64,000 nucleotides of DNA from Aminomonas paucivorans DSM 12260 (GCF_000165795.1 NZ_CM001022.1:1893812-1957811), one strand, 5' to 3'. Shown: positions 9,279-18,349, counted from the first letter of the stretch. Numbers and translations: made by a program. The notes: a model not told the origin generated them from the letters alone.

Positions 9279-10211
9279 TCACCCCCGCAGGCTCTCCCGG
9301 TACCACCGCACCGTTTCCCGAACCCCCTCCTCCAGGCCGATCCGGGGTTCCCAGCCCAGGGCCTTCATCCGCTCCACGTCCAGCACCTTTCGGGGGGTCC
9401 CGTCGGGCCGGTAGGGGTCCCAGAGGATGCGCCCCCCGTAGCCCGTCTCCCGGGCCACCAGCTCCGCCAGGTCCCGGATGGGCAGGTCCTCCCCCGTGCC
9501 CACGTTGAGGATCCCCTCTCCCTCGTAGCGCTCCATCACCAGAAGGCAGGCCCGGGCGAGGTCGTCCACGTGGAGGAACTCCCTCCGGGGGGTCCCGGTG
9601 CCCCAGAGGGTCACCGACGGGGCCTGCACCTCCGCCGCCTCGTGGAACCGCCGGATCAGGGCGGGGAGCACGTGGGAGGTCTCCAGGTCGAAGTTGTCCC
9701 CGGGACCGTAGAGGTTCGTGGGCATGACGCTCACCATGGGGCACCCGTACTGCCGGGCCAGGGCCCGGGCCGCCACGACCCCCGCGATCTTGGCCACCGC
9801 GTAGGGCTCGTTGGTGGGCTCCAGCTTCCCGTCCAGGAAGGACTCCTCCCGGATGGGCTGGGGGGCGAACTTGGGGTAGATGCAGGAACTGCCCAGGAAG
9901 AGGAGCTTGCGCGTCCCGAAGCTCCGGGCGCAGTCCAGCACGTGGGTCTGGATCAGCAGGTTCTGGAGGATGAAGTCCCCCCCACAGGCGCTGTTGGCCC
10001 CGATGCCTCCCACCTTGGCCGCCGCCAGGAACACGTAGTCCGGCCGCTCCTCCCGAAAGAACCGCTCCACCGCCTCCTGGCGGCACAGGTCCAGCTCCTG
10101 TCGGGTCCGCAGCAGCAGGTTCGAGAAGCCCTCCCCCCGGAGGGCCCGCACCAGGGCGGAACCCACCAGCCCCCGGTGCCCCGCCACGTAGACCTTGGCG
10201 TCCCGCTCCAT
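9279..10211 (-). CDS. fcl: GDP-L-fucose synthase
   Basis: Epimerises and reduces GDP-4-keto-6-deoxymannose to GDP-L-fucose with NADPH. Seen: GHRGLVGSAL near residue 11 (Rossmann GxxGxxG), LGSSCIYPK near residue 105 with the family Ser-Cys, YAVAKIAG (YxxxK) and NLYGPGDNFD. 310 aa is the normal length. The ATG at 10211 overlaps the gmd stop by one base (TGATG), so the pair is translationally coupled. Together with gmd it supplies L-fucose for the polysaccharide encoded to the right. Confidence 0.95.
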   Translation of the reverse strand: MERDAKVYVAGHRGLVGSALVRALRGEGFSNLLLRTRQELDLCRQEAVERFFREERPDYVFLAAAKVGGIGANSACGGDFILQNLLIQTHVLDCARSFGTRKLLFLGSSCIYPKFAPQPIREESFLDGKLEPTNEPYAVAKIAGVVAARALARQYGCPMVSVMPTNLYGPGDNFDLETSHVLPALIRRFHEAAEVQAPSVTLWGTGTPRREFLHVDDLARACLLVMERYEGEGILNVGTGEDLPIRDLAELVARETGYGGRILWDPYRPDGTPRKVLDVERMKALGWEPRIGLEEGVRETVRWYRESLRG

Positions 10212-11326
10212 CAGCCCCGCCTCGGGGCGCGGGGGCCCCGCTCCTCCAGGGACGGGCACACGGAGTACCCCGCGTCCCGGCAGAGAAGCTCCCGCCGGAA
10301 GAGGTTCAGGTCCTCCTCCACCATGGTGCGCACCAGTTCCTCGAACTCCACCCTGGGGGTCCAGCCCAGCTCCTCCCGGGCCTTGGTCGGGTCCCCCAGG
10401 AGCAGGTCCACCTCCGTGGGACGGAAGTAGCGCGGGTCCACCAGCACCCGCACCTCCCCGGCCCCGTCGATCCCCCGCTCCTCCACCCCCGACCCCTCCC
10501 AGCGCAGGGGCAGCCCCGCCTCCCGGAAGGCCGCGTCGGCGAACTCCCGCACCGTGTGGGTCCGCCCCGTGGCGATGACGAAGTCGTCGGGGCGGTGGTG
10601 CTGGAGCACGAGCCACATGGCCTCCACGTAGTCCCGGGCGTGACCCCAGTCCCGCTTCGCGTCCAGGTTCCCCAGGTACGCCCGCTTCTGGAGCCCCAGG
10701 CGGATCCGTGCCGCCGCCCGGGTGATCTTGCGGGTCACGAAGGTCTCCCCCCGCAGGGGGGACTCGTGGTTGAAGAGGATGCCGTTGGAGGCGAAGACCC
10801 CGTAGGCCTCCCGGTAGTTCACGGTGATCCAGTAGGCGTAGAGCTTCGCCGCCGCATAGGGGCTCCGGGGGCAGAAGGGGGTGGTCTCCCGCTGGGGGGT
10901 CTCCTGCACCTTGCCGAAGAGCTCGCTGGTGGAGGCCTGGTAGAACCGGGTGGTCTTCTCCAGCCCCAGGATGCGCAGGGCCTCCAGAAGCCGCAGGGTG
11001 CCCAGGGCGTCGCTGTTGGCGGTGTACTCCGGCGTCTCGAAGCTCACCTGCACGTGGCTCTGGGCCGCCAGGTTGTAGATCTCGTCGGGGCGCACCTCCT
11101 GGACGATGCGGATCAGGTTGGTGGCGTCGGTGAGGTCCCCATAGTGCAGCCTCATGCGCACCCCCACCTCGTGGGGGTCCTCGTAGAGGTGGTCGATGCG
11201 CCCCGTGTTCAACAGGGAGCTGCGCCGTTTGATGCCGTGGACCTCGTACCCCTTCCCCAACAGGAACTCCGCCAGGTAGGCCCCGTCCTGCCCGGTGATG
11301 CCTGTGATCAGTGCGACCTTGGACAT
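10211..11326 (-). CDS. gmd: GDP-mannose 4,6-dehydratase
   Basis: First step of GDP-L-fucose synthesis. Seen: [18 protein letters not shown] at residues 5-22, the KRRSS stretch, [13 protein letters not shown], the STSELFGK active-site block, [12 protein letters not shown] (YxxxK) and [19 protein letters not shown]. 371 aa is typical. GGAGGAGG lies upstream of the ATG at 11326. A promoter-like pair lies just before it. Only gmd and fcl appear to be on this transcript. Confidence 0.96.
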   Translation of the reverse strand: MSKVALITGITGQDGAYLAEFLLGKGYEVHGIKRRSSLLNTGRIDHLYEDPHEVGVRMRLHYGDLTDATNLIRIVQEVRPDEIYNLAAQSHVQVSFETPEYTANSDALGTLRLLEALRILGLEKTTRFYQASTSELFGKVQETPQRETTPFCPRSPYAAAKLYAYWITVNYREAYGVFASNGILFNHESPLRGETFVTRKITRAAARIRLGLQKRAYLGNLDAKRDWGHARDYVEAMWLVLQHHRPDDFVIATGRTHTVREFADAAFREAGLPLRWEGSGVEERGIDGAGEVRVLVDPRYFRPTEVDLLLGDPTKAREELGWTPRVEFEELVRTMVEEDLNLFRRELLCRDAGYSVCPSLEERGPRAPRRG

Positions 11327-11356
11327 GCTCGAACCCCCTCCTCCGCTCAACCCCCC

Positions 11357-11385
11357 ATGGTAGGCATCCCTCCGCCGCCGGTCAA
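11357..11385 (-). promoter_or_regulatory. Predicted sigma-70 promoter for gmd-fcl
   Basis: Read on the minus strand: TTGACC (11385-11380), a 17-bp spacer and TACCAT (11362-11357), about 31 bases before the gmd ATG. The same divergent gap holds a TAGAAT hexamer at 11416-11421 on the plus strand that could serve the opposite operon, though no good -35 was found for it. Confidence 0.6.
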
Positions 11386-11466
11386 ACGGACGATGCGCCC
11401 CTCCCGGGTCGCTGCTAGAATCAGGAGGTTGTTCCCACACCCCATGAGAAGAAGGGAGGCGTTGCG

Positions 11467-12426
11467 GTGCGCATTCTGGTCACGGGGGGCACGGGCTTTC
11501 TGGGCGTCCCGGTCTGCCGAACCCTGATCGGCGGGGGCAACGAGGTCCTGGCCGCCCTGCGCCCCGGCTCCGACCCCTCCCGGCTTCCTCCGGGGGTTCT
11601 CCCCGCCCCCTTCGATCCCGCCTCCCCCGGTACCCTGGAGGGGGCCCTTCGGGGATGCGACGGGGTGGTGCACCTGGCGGCCCGGACCCACCGGGGGGAC
11701 GCGGCGGACCCGGCGGCCCTGCCCCTCTACCGAGAGACCAACGTGGCCCTCACGGAGGCCCTGCTGCGCTGCGCCGTCCGGGCGGGAGTCCGGCGGTTCC
11801 TCTTCCTCAGCTCCATCAAGGCGGTGGGGGAAGGGGGGGGCTCCCCTTACGACGAATCCTCCCCCTGCGCCCCCGAGGACGCCTACGGGATCAGCAAGCG
11901 GGAGGCGGAAGAGGCGGTGGGCGCCGCCGAAGACCTGGAGACGGTGGTCCTGCGCATCCCCCTGGCCTACGGCCCGGGGGTGAAGGGCAACTTCCGCCGC
12001 CTGCTGGAGACGGTGGCCCGAGGGACGCCCCTGCCCCTGGGGGGCATCCGCAACGCCCGAAGCCTGGTGTCCTCCCAAAACCTGGCGGAGGCGGTGCGGA
12101 CCTGCCTCCTGCACCCCGCCGCGGCGGGAAAGACCTTCCACGTGGCGGACCGGGAGGCTCCCTCCACCCCCGAGCTGGTCCGCGCCCTGGCGGAGACCCT
12201 GGGGGTCCCCCCCCGGCTTCTGCCCGTCCCTCCCGCCCTGCTCCTCCTGGCGGGGATCCTGACGGGACGAAGGGAATCGGTCCGCAAGCTCACCTCCAGC
12301 CTGGTGGTCCGCACGGACCGGATCCGGGAGGTCCTGGGCTGGACTCCCCCCCGCACCCTCCGGGAGGGACTGGCGGACACCGCCGCGTGGTGGCGGGCCT
12401 CCGCCTGCGGGGGATTGTCGTCTTGA
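11467..12426 (+). CDS. NAD-dependent epimerase/dehydratase, WbpV-like 4-keto-sugar reductase
   Basis: Extended short-chain dehydrogenase of 319 aa. Seen: VTGGTGFLG at residues 5-13, LSSIKAVGE near residue 116 (active-site Ser), and YGISKREAE (YxxxK) near residue 140. It immediately precedes a WecA/WbpL-type phosphotransferase; this pairing matches wbpV-wbpL, in which WbpV reduces UDP-4-keto-6-deoxy-GlcNAc (made by WbpM) to UDP-D-FucNAc or QuiNAc and WbpL puts that sugar on undecaprenyl phosphate. A WbpM-like dehydratase is present at the far end of the locus (49679-51538), which supports this. GTG start at 11467 with GGGAGG upstream. Substrate is inferred from context. Confidence 0.75.
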   Translation: MRILVTGGTGFLGVPVCRTLIGGGNEVLAALRPGSDPSRLPPGVLPAPFDPASPGTLEGALRGCDGVVHLAARTHRGDAADPAALPLYRETNVALTEALLRCAVRAGVRRFLFLSSIKAVGEGGGSPYDESSPCAPEDAYGISKREAEEAVGAAEDLETVVLRIPLAYGPGVKGNFRRLLETVARGTPLPLGGIRNARSLVSSQNLAEAVRTCLLHPAAAGKTFHVADREAPSTPELVRALAETLGVPPRLLPVPPALLLLAGILTGRRESVRKLTSSLVVRTDRIREVLGWTPPRTLREGLADTAAWWRASACGGLSS

Positions 12427-13457
12427 CCCTCCTGTACGCCCTGGTGGCCGCAGCCCTGGGGTTCGCCCTCTCCGCCCTCCTCACCGGGGGGGTGGTGCGC
12501 CGGGCGAAACGAGCCGGGGCCCTGGACCTGCCCAACGAACGCAGCTCCCACCGAACCCCCACCCCCCGGGGTGGGGGCCTGGGGTTCGTCCTGACCTGCA
12601 CAGCCCTGCTGGCCCTGCTGGCCCTGCTGGACCGAGGCGGCTTCCGCCTCTGGCTGGCCCTGGCTGGAGCGTTCCCCGTGGCCTGGGGAGGGTGGCTGGA
12701 CGACCGCAGGTCCCTCTCCCCCCGGCTTCGCCTGGCGGTCCAGGCCGCCGCCGCCCTCTGGACCCTCCTGTGCCTCGGGGGAGTTCCGGTGCTGGACTGG
12801 GGACCGAGCCGGTGGAACCTGGGGTTGGGGGGGACGATGGCCGCCGCCCTGGCCCTGTTGTGGGGGACCAACCTCTTCAATTTCATGGACGGCATCGACG
12901 GGTTCGCGGGGATCGAGGGAGCCTCGGTCTTCCTCCTCGGGGGGGCGGCGTTCCTCCTGCGGGGCCCCGTCCCCCTGGGGTTCCTGTGCCTGGGCCTGAC
13001 GGGGGCCCTGGGGGGATTTCTGCTCTGGAACTGGCCTCCCGCCCAAATCTTCATGGGGGACGTGGGAAGCGGCTTCCTGGGGTTCCTCTTCGCCGCCGTC
13101 GCCCTGGCGGGGCAACTGGGGGGCATCCCCATCCCCTTCTGGATGGTCCTGGGGACAGGGTTCTTCGTGGATGCCACCGCCACCTTGCTGCTTCGGGTGG
13201 GCACGGGAAACTCCCCCGTCCAGCCCCACCGGGAACACGCCTACCAGCGCCTGGCCCGGCATGGCCTCAGCCACCGGACCCTCTCCCTGGCCCTGGGAAG
13301 CTTCAACGCCCTCTGGGGCCTCGCTGCCCTGGCGGCCCTGGCCCTGGCCCCTCAGGCCCTGATGCCCCTGTGGGGGGCCTCCTGGAGCGCCGCCCTGGCG
13401 GTCTGGGTCCTCGCCCGCTGCCTGCCCCCCACCACCGACGGGACCCGGAGGGTGTAG
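12423..13457 (+). CDS. WecA/WbpL-type undecaprenyl-phosphate sugar-1-phosphate transferase
   Basis: Integral membrane enzyme of the MraY/WecA superfamily that starts glycan synthesis by moving an N-acetylhexosamine-phosphate onto undecaprenyl phosphate. Seen: about ten hydrophobic segments, PNERSSHRTPTPRGGG near residue 40, WLDDRRSLSPR (catalytic Asp pair region), NLFNFMDGIDGFAG, FMGDVGSGFLG and HREHAYQRL; these are the signature blocks of the family. 344 aa from a TTG at 12423 that overlaps the previous stop; GTG codons at 12387 and 12390 are alternatives, so the start is uncertain. Donor is probably UDP-D-FucNAc or QuiNAc given the preceding gene. Confidence 0.88.
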   Translation: MTLLYALVAAALGFALSALLTGGVVRRAKRAGALDLPNERSSHRTPTPRGGGLGFVLTCTALLALLALLDRGGFRLWLALAGAFPVAWGGWLDDRRSLSPRLRLAVQAAAALWTLLCLGGVPVLDWGPSRWNLGLGGTMAAALALLWGTNLFNFMDGIDGFAGIEGASVFLLGGAAFLLRGPVPLGFLCLGLTGALGGFLLWNWPPAQIFMGDVGSGFLGFLFAAVALAGQLGGIPIPFWMVLGTGFFVDATATLLLRVGTGNSPVQPHREHAYQRLARHGLSHRTLSLALGSFNALWGLAALAALALAPQALMPLWGASWSAALAVWVLARCLPPTTDGTRRV

Positions 13458-13459
13458 GG

Positions 13460-14704
13460 GTGCGCATCCTGCTGGTGACCCAGTACTTCTGGCCGGAGAA
13501 CTTCCGCATCAACGAGCTGGCGACGCAGCTCCGGGACCGGGGACACGAGATCACCGTGTTCACGGGGCTCCCCAACTACCCCTCCGGGAAGATCTTCCCG
13601 GGATACGGCTTCTGCAGGCGCCTCCGGGAGGACTACCGGGGCATCCCGGTGATCCGCTTCCCCCACCTCCCCCGGGGAGACCGGGGCTTTCTGGGCATGG
13701 CGGCCAACTTCGTCTCCTTCGCCCTCCTGGGCAGCCTCCTGGCTCCCTTCCTGCTCCGGGGGCGGCCCTTCGACGTGATCTTCGTCTACGAACCCTCCCC
13801 CATCACCGTGGGCTTTCCCGCCGTGGTCATGCGGGCACTGCGGAAGATCCCCCTGGTGTTCTGGGTCCAGGACCTCTGGCCCGAAAGCCTCACCTCCGCG
13901 GGCAACATCCGCTCCCCCTGGATCCTCAAGCCCGTGGAACGGATGGTGCGGTTCCTGTACCGACGCTTCGACCGGACCCTGGTCACCTCCCGGGGCTTCG
14001 TCCCCTCGGTGGTCAGGCACGGGGCTCCCCAGGACCGGGTGGAGTACTACCCCCAGAGCGCCGAGCGGGTCTTCCGCCCCCTGGAGGTCCCCCCGGACGC
14101 ACCGGAGCGGGGGCTCCTGCCGGTGGGGTTCGTGCTCCTCTTCGGGGGGAACATCGGGGTCTCCCAGGATTTCCCCACCATCATGGAGGCGGCGGAACTC
14201 ACGCGAAGCCGCACGGACCTCCACTGGGTTATCATAGGCAGCGGCCGGATGGAGGACTGGGTCCGGGAGCAGGTGGCAGCGCGCCGACTTGGGAAAACGG
14301 TCCACCTCCTGGGGCGGCATCCCCTGGAGCGGATGCCCCGGTTCTTTGCCTGCGCCGACGCCCTGCTGGTGACCCTCAAGCGGGACCCCATCTACGGGGT
14401 GACCCTTCCGGCGAAGCTCCAGGCCTACATGGCCTGCGGACGCCCGGTCCTGGCGGCCCTGGACGGGGAAGGAGCCCAGGTGATCCGTGAATCGGGGTGC
14501 GGCCTCGCGGTCCCCTCGGGAGACCCGAAGGCCCTGGCGGAGGCGGCCCTGCGCCTCGCCTCCCTTTCCGGTGAGGAACGGTGCTCCATGGGAAGACGGG
14601 GACGGGACTACTGCTCCGTCCATTTCGATCCGGAACGACTTCTCCTGCGTCTGGAGGAGATCCTCCGGGACGCGAGGGTGGAGGAAATGCACAAGGAGGC
14701 ATGA
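13460..14704 (+). CDS. Glycosyltransferase family 4, WbuB-like
   Basis: Cytoplasmic GT-B glycosyltransferase of 414 aa. Seen: N-terminal LLVTQYFWPENFRINELA and TGLPNYPSGKIF, both typical of the WbuB group, VQDLWPESL near residue 143, and the C-terminal donor block with LPAKLQAYMACGRPVLA. In E. coli O26 WbuB is linked to the fnlABC genes as the probable L-FucNAc transferase, and fnlA-fnlC lie just downstream here. GTG start at 13460 with GGAGGGT upstream, three bases after the preceding stop. Its stop shares the ATGA at 14701-14704 with a spurious upstream ATG of the next gene. Confidence 0.88.
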   Translation: MRILLVTQYFWPENFRINELATQLRDRGHEITVFTGLPNYPSGKIFPGYGFCRRLREDYRGIPVIRFPHLPRGDRGFLGMAANFVSFALLGSLLAPFLLRGRPFDVIFVYEPSPITVGFPAVVMRALRKIPLVFWVQDLWPESLTSAGNIRSPWILKPVERMVRFLYRRFDRTLVTSRGFVPSVVRHGAPQDRVEYYPQSAERVFRPLEVPPDAPERGLLPVGFVLLFGGNIGVSQDFPTIMEAAELTRSRTDLHWVIIGSGRMEDWVREQVAARRLGKTVHLLGRHPLERMPRFFACADALLVTLKRDPIYGVTLPAKLQAYMACGRPVLAALDGEGAQVIRESGCGLAVPSGDPKALAEAALRLASLSGEERCSMGRRGRDYCSVHFDPERLLLRLEEILRDARVEEMHKEA

Positions 14705-14706
14705 GC

Positions 14707-15642
14707 ATGAACTGTTTGGTGACGGGAGGAGCGGGCTTCATCGGCTCCAACCTCGTGGATGCCCTGTTGGCGGACGGTCACGGGGTGACGGTTCTGGACG
14801 ACCTCTCCTCGGGCTACGGGGAGAACCTGGCCCACCTGCGCGGACGGGAGGGTTTCCGTTTCCTGGAGGGGGACGTGCGGGACGAGGCACTCCTGGCACA
14901 GGCCGCCCGAGGGCAGGAGGCGGTGTTCCACCTGGCCGCCTCGGTGGGCAACAAGCGCTCCATCGACAACCCCCTGACGGACGCGGACATCAACGTCCTG
15001 GGGACCCTCAAGGTTCTGGAGGCGGCCCGCTCGGCGGGATGCCGGAAAGTGGTGTTCTCCTCCTCTGCGGGGATCTTCGGGGAGCTGAAGACCCTGCCCA
15101 TCGCCGAGGACCACCCGGTGGAACCCGACTCCCCCTACGGCTGCACCAAGCTGTGCGCCGAAAAGCTGTGCCTGGCCTACGCCAAGCTCTACGACCTGGA
15201 GGCGGTGGCGCTGCGGTACTTCAACGTCTACGGCCCGAGGCAGCGCTTCGACGCCTACGGCAACGTCATCCCCATCTTCGTCTTCCAGATCCTCCGGGGG
15301 GAGCCCATCACCGTGTTCGGAGACGGAGAACAGACCCGGGACTTCGTGCACGTCCGGGACGTGGTGCAGGCCAACGTCAAGGCGGCCCTCTCCCGGGAGG
15401 TCAGCGGGGCCTTCAACATCGCCAGCGGCACCCGCATCACCCTGAACGACCTGGTGGACCTGCTGCGGGAGACGGGACTCTCCCCGAAGGTCCTCTCGGG
15501 CCCGCCGCGCCCCGGAGACGTGAGACACAGCCTTGCGGACCTCCGCCAGGCACGGACTCTCCTGGGCTTCGAACCCCGGGTGGACCTTCGGGAAGGGCTG
15601 AAGGAGTACGTGGCCTGGGCCCGGGAGGAAGCGGCCCGATGA
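14707..15642 (+). CDS. UDP-sugar 4-epimerase/dehydratase family protein
   Basis: Extended SDR of 311 aa close to UDP-glucose/UDP-GlcNAc 4-epimerases (GalE/WbpP type). Seen: LVTGGAGFIGSNL at residues 4-16, VFSSSAGIFG near residue 115, YGCTKLCAEK (YxxxK) and RYFNVYGPRQ, FGDGEQTRDFVHV. AAGGAGG at 14693-14699 is 7 bases before the ATG at 14707 but only one base from an in-frame ATG at 14701, so 14707 is chosen. Substrate not determinable; UDP-GlcNAc to UDP-GalNAc is one option. Its stop overlaps the next start (ATGA). Confidence 0.8.
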   Translation: MNCLVTGGAGFIGSNLVDALLADGHGVTVLDDLSSGYGENLAHLRGREGFRFLEGDVRDEALLAQAARGQEAVFHLAASVGNKRSIDNPLTDADINVLGTLKVLEAARSAGCRKVVFSSSAGIFGELKTLPIAEDHPVEPDSPYGCTKLCAEKLCLAYAKLYDLEAVALRYFNVYGPRQRFDAYGNVIPIFVFQILRGEPITVFGDGEQTRDFVHVRDVVQANVKAALSREVSGAFNIASGTRITLNDLVDLLRETGLSPKVLSGPPRPGDVRHSLADLRQARTLLGFEPRVDLREGLKEYVAWAREEAAR

Positions 15643-16544
15643 ACCGGCTTCGGGTCCTCATCCTCGGCGGCACGGGCATGGTGGGGCACAAGATGTTCCA
15701 GGTCCTCTCCTCCCGGCCCCATCTGGAGGTCTACGCCACCGCCCGGGACCTCCACGGCCTGGAGGGCTGGTTCGACGACGAGGCCCTGACCCGGATCCGC
15801 CCCCATGTGGACGCGGCGGACTTCGACACGGTCATCCGCGCCCTGGCCTCCGTCCAGCCCGACGTGGTGGTGAACTGCATCGGCCTCATCAAGCAGCTTC
15901 CCCTGGCGGAGGACCCCCTCACGGCCATCACCGTGAACGCCCAGCTTCCCCACCGTATCAGCCTCATCTGTCGGGCCGCCAAGGCCCGGATGATCCAGAT
16001 CGGCACGGACTGCGTCTTCGACGGGACCCGGGGGGGCTATCGGGAGGACGACCCTTCCGACGCCAAGGACCTCTACGGACGCACCAAGTACCTGGGGGAG
16101 GTGACCTATCCTCACTGCATCACCCTCCGGACCTCCATCATCGGCCACGAGTTGAAGGGGCGCCTCTCCCTGGTGGAGTGGTTCCTGGCCCAGAAGGCCC
16201 CCGTCCGGGGCTACACCCGGGCCCTCTATTCCGGTCTCACCACCCCGGAGCTGGCCCGGGTGGTGGCGGACTACGTCCTGCCCCATCCGGAGCTGAACGG
16301 CCTCTACCACCTCTCCGTGGATCCCATCAGCAAGTACGACCTGCTGCGCCTGTTGGCGACCCACTACGGCGTGTCCACCCCCATCGAACCCTTCGACAGG
16401 GTGGTCATCGACCGATCCCTGGACTCCACCCGGTTCCGGGAGACCACGGGGTATTTCCCCCCCACCTGGCCAGAACTGGTGGAGGCCCTGCATCGGGACT
16501 ACCTGGCATGCGGCATCTACGCTTTGGGAGGCGACGGACGATGA
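15639..16544 (+). CDS. fnlB: RmlD-like reductase of UDP-L-FucNAc synthesis
   Basis: 301-aa SDR resembling dTDP-4-dehydrorhamnose reductase. Seen: LILGGTGMVGHKMFQ near the N-terminus, VVNCIGLIKQ near residue 85, IQIGTDCVFDG near residue 120 and YGRTKYLGE (YxxxK) near residue 146. It sits immediately before an FnlA/CapE-type dehydratase, and an FnlC/CapG-type 2-epimerase follows further down; in the FnlA-FnlB-FnlC scheme this enzyme reduces the 4-keto intermediate on the way to UDP-N-acetyl-L-fucosamine. ATG at 15639 shares ATGA with the previous stop; GGGAGGAA upstream. Unlike CapF it lacks a C-terminal cupin domain, as expected for the FnlB form. Confidence 0.82.
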   Translation: MNRLRVLILGGTGMVGHKMFQVLSSRPHLEVYATARDLHGLEGWFDDEALTRIRPHVDAADFDTVIRALASVQPDVVVNCIGLIKQLPLAEDPLTAITVNAQLPHRISLICRAAKARMIQIGTDCVFDGTRGGYREDDPSDAKDLYGRTKYLGEVTYPHCITLRTSIIGHELKGRLSLVEWFLAQKAPVRGYTRALYSGLTTPELARVVADYVLPHPELNGLYHLSVDPISKYDLLRLLATHYGVSTPIEPFDRVVIDRSLDSTRFRETTGYFPPTWPELVEALHRDYLACGIYALGGDGR

Positions 16545-17620
16545 TCCTGCAGGACAAACGGGTTCTGGTCACCGGGGGCACCGGCTCCCTGGGCAAGGTG
16601 CTGGTGCGGCGCATCCTGGCGGGAGAGGTGGGGCTTCCCTCGAAGCTCATCGTCTTCTCCCGGGACGAGGCCAAGCAGCACGACATGCGCATGGGCTACC
16701 TGAACCGCACCGTGGCCACCGACGAGACCATCTACCGGAACTTCATGAACCTCCTGGAGTTCCGCATCGGGGACGTGCGACGCTTCGAGGATCTGGTGGC
16801 GGCGTTGCGGGACGTGGAGGTGGTGGTGAACGCGGCGGCGCTGAAGCAGGTCCCCGCCTGCGAGTACTTCCCCGACCAGGCGGTGGCCACAAACTGTCTG
16901 GGAGCCCTGAACCTGGTTCGGGCTGTGGGAGAGGCCGCCGCCCCCCCGGAAACGGTGCTCTCCGTGAGCACCGACAAGGCCTGCAAGCCCGTGAACGTCA
17001 TGGGCATGACCAAAGCCCTGCAGGAAAAGATCTTCATCGCCGCCGGCGTCACCAACCCCCGGACCCGATTCGTGGGGGTGCGGTACGGCAACGTGCTGGC
17101 CTCCCGGGGCTCCGTCATCCCCCTCTTCCACGACCAGATCCGGGGCGGTGGCCCCGTCACGGTGACCCACCCGGACATGACGCGCTTTCTCATGTCCCTG
17201 GACCAGGCGGTGGACACCATCTTCGCCGCCCTTCGGGGCGCCTGCCCCGGGGAGATCTACGTCCCCCGGGTGCCCGGGGCCCGCATCCTCGACGTGGCCC
17301 GTGCCCTGGTGGGAGAGCGGAACGTGGAGATCCGCGTCACCGGCATCCGCCCGGGGGAGAAGATGCACGAGACCCTGGTCTCCGAGGAGGAAGGGGCCCG
17401 CACCGCCGCACGAGGCGCCTGGATGGCCCTGCGCCCCATGCTCCCGGAGCTGCTGGAGCGGTGCAAAGAGGGGGACTTCGCCCCCGTGCCCCTGGAGGGG
17501 CGGGAGTACAGCTCCGCCGACGACCTCCTGGACCTGGAGGGAGTGCGCGCCCTCCTGGCCCGGCACCGCCTGCGCCTGGAGGACCTGGAACCCGGCGCGA
17601 AGGGAGAGCTGCTGCGGTAA
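16541..17620 (+). CDS. fnlA: UDP-GlcNAc 4,6-dehydratase/5-epimerase (FlaA1/CapE type)
   Basis: Converts UDP-GlcNAc to a 4-keto-6-deoxy product with C5 inversion, first step to UDP-L-FucNAc. Seen: VLVTGGTGSLGKVL near the N-terminus, NAAALKQVPACEYFP near residue 98, VSTDKACKPVNVMGMTK with Met154 in place of the usual catalytic Tyr before Lys158 (hallmark of this soluble dehydratase group), and VRYGNVLASRGSVIPLF. 359 aa without membrane segments, so it is the soluble CapE/FnlA class. ATG at 16541 shares ATGA with the fnlB stop; GGAGG lies 9 bases upstream. The matching 2-epimerase fnlC begins only at 19177, after two inserted toxin-antitoxin modules. Confidence 0.9.
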   Translation: MILQDKRVLVTGGTGSLGKVLVRRILAGEVGLPSKLIVFSRDEAKQHDMRMGYLNRTVATDETIYRNFMNLLEFRIGDVRRFEDLVAALRDVEVVVNAAALKQVPACEYFPDQAVATNCLGALNLVRAVGEAAAPPETVLSVSTDKACKPVNVMGMTKALQEKIFIAAGVTNPRTRFVGVRYGNVLASRGSVIPLFHDQIRGGGPVTVTHPDMTRFLMSLDQAVDTIFAALRGACPGEIYVPRVPGARILDVARALVGERNVEIRVTGIRPGEKMHETLVSEEEGARTAARGAWMALRPMLPELLERCKEGDFAPVPLEGREYSSADDLLDLEGVRALLARHRLRLEDLEPGAKGELLR

Positions 17621-17642
17621 CGCCCCGAACCGACGGGATCCT

Positions 17643-18044
17643 TCAGGATCGAGCCAAGGCAGCCTCGATCCTCTCCAAAAGGACCTCCATCAGCCCCCGG
17701 TAGAGGGGCAGGTTCCCGTGGATCCGTACCGCCAGAGGTTCCAGATAAGTGTGGACCGTCAGGTTGCGGTCCTGGGCCATCGCCAGGGCAAGGCTCGTCT
17801 CCTCCTGGCTCAGCAACCCTGCCAGGGCCAGGTTTCGGAAGACCCCGTTCGGGGAGTTCGCCTGCAGGGCTTCCACCACGTACAGGTAACGCTGCCCCAG
17901 CTTCCAGAGGGCTTCAAACGTGTATTCGAAGCGCTGGATGGCTCCGTCCCGCTCCAAAGGGGACGGAGCTTCCAGCGCCAACGCCTCCGTAAGGGTGACC
18001 AGGGATCTTTTCGCATCGTCGAGGCGCTCTACCAATCTCTCCAT
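17643..18044 (-). CDS. hepT: HepT-type HEPN toxin
   Basis: 133-aa HEPN-domain protein, the predicted ribonuclease toxin of a MntA/HepT (MNT/HEPN) pair. Seen: largely helical sequence, RFEYTFEALWKLG near residue 41, and the R-NLTV-H-T-Y segment (RX4HXY) near residue 92 that carries the catalytic residues and the modifiable Tyr in characterised HepT toxins. The ATG at 18044 lies inside the end of the MntA gene (16-base overlap), so the two are coupled. The module points against the surrounding fnl genes. Toxicity is inferred from family knowledge. Confidence 0.85.
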   Translation of the reverse strand: MERLVERLDDAKRSLVTLTEALALEAPSPLERDGAIQRFEYTFEALWKLGQRYLYVVEALQANSPNGVFRNLALAGLLSQEETSLALAMAQDRNLTVHTYLEPLAVRIHGNLPLYRGLMEVLLERIEAALARS

Positions 18045-18349
18045 AGCAGCCCCTCCTTCCGCACCTTCTCCCGCAAACCCTCGGAGGCCCGAGCCCCGTC
18101 CACCAGATCGACGAAGCAGGGAACGACGCTTGCCTCCAGAGCCTCCGCCAGGCGAGCCAGAAGGTCCGGCGGCACCGCCCCGCCTTCGGGCATCTGCAGA
18201 AAAAGGTCCCAATCCGACAGGGGGCGCGCATCTCCCCGGGCCCGGGAGCCGAACAGCCACACCCGAACCGGAGACCCTTTCAGGACTTCCTCCAGGATCC
18301 CCCGAATCACCCCTTCCGAGGCCACCCCGTCCAGTGCCCCTCCCGTCAT
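18029..18349 (-). CDS. mntA: MntA-type nucleotidyltransferase antitoxin
   Basis: 106-aa minimal nucleotidyltransferase. The motif GSX10DXD is intact (LFGSRARGDARPLSDWDL near residue 33), which in known MntA proteins transfers AMP to the HepT tyrosine and neutralises it. A further acidic strand (CFVDLVDG near residue 80) fits the third catalytic Asp. ATG at 18349 chosen as the start of the conserved region; frame stays open upstream to 18460 without support. Located upstream of hepT on the same strand, opposite to the flanking polysaccharide genes. Confidence 0.85.
   Translation of the reverse strand: MTGGALDGVASEGVIRGILEEVLKGSPVRVWLFGSRARGDARPLSDWDLFLQMPEGGAVPPDLLARLAEALEASVVPCFVDLVDGARASEGLREKVRKEGLLWRDW

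Noticed and set aside
9279-10616. Longer fcl reading starting at 10616
   Set aside because: The added region lies in the gmd gene in another frame; the ATG at 10211 matches the family start.
17637-17650. GATCCT-TC-AGGATC inverted repeat at the end of hepT
   Set aside because: Six-base arms partly inside coding sequence; too short to call a terminator.
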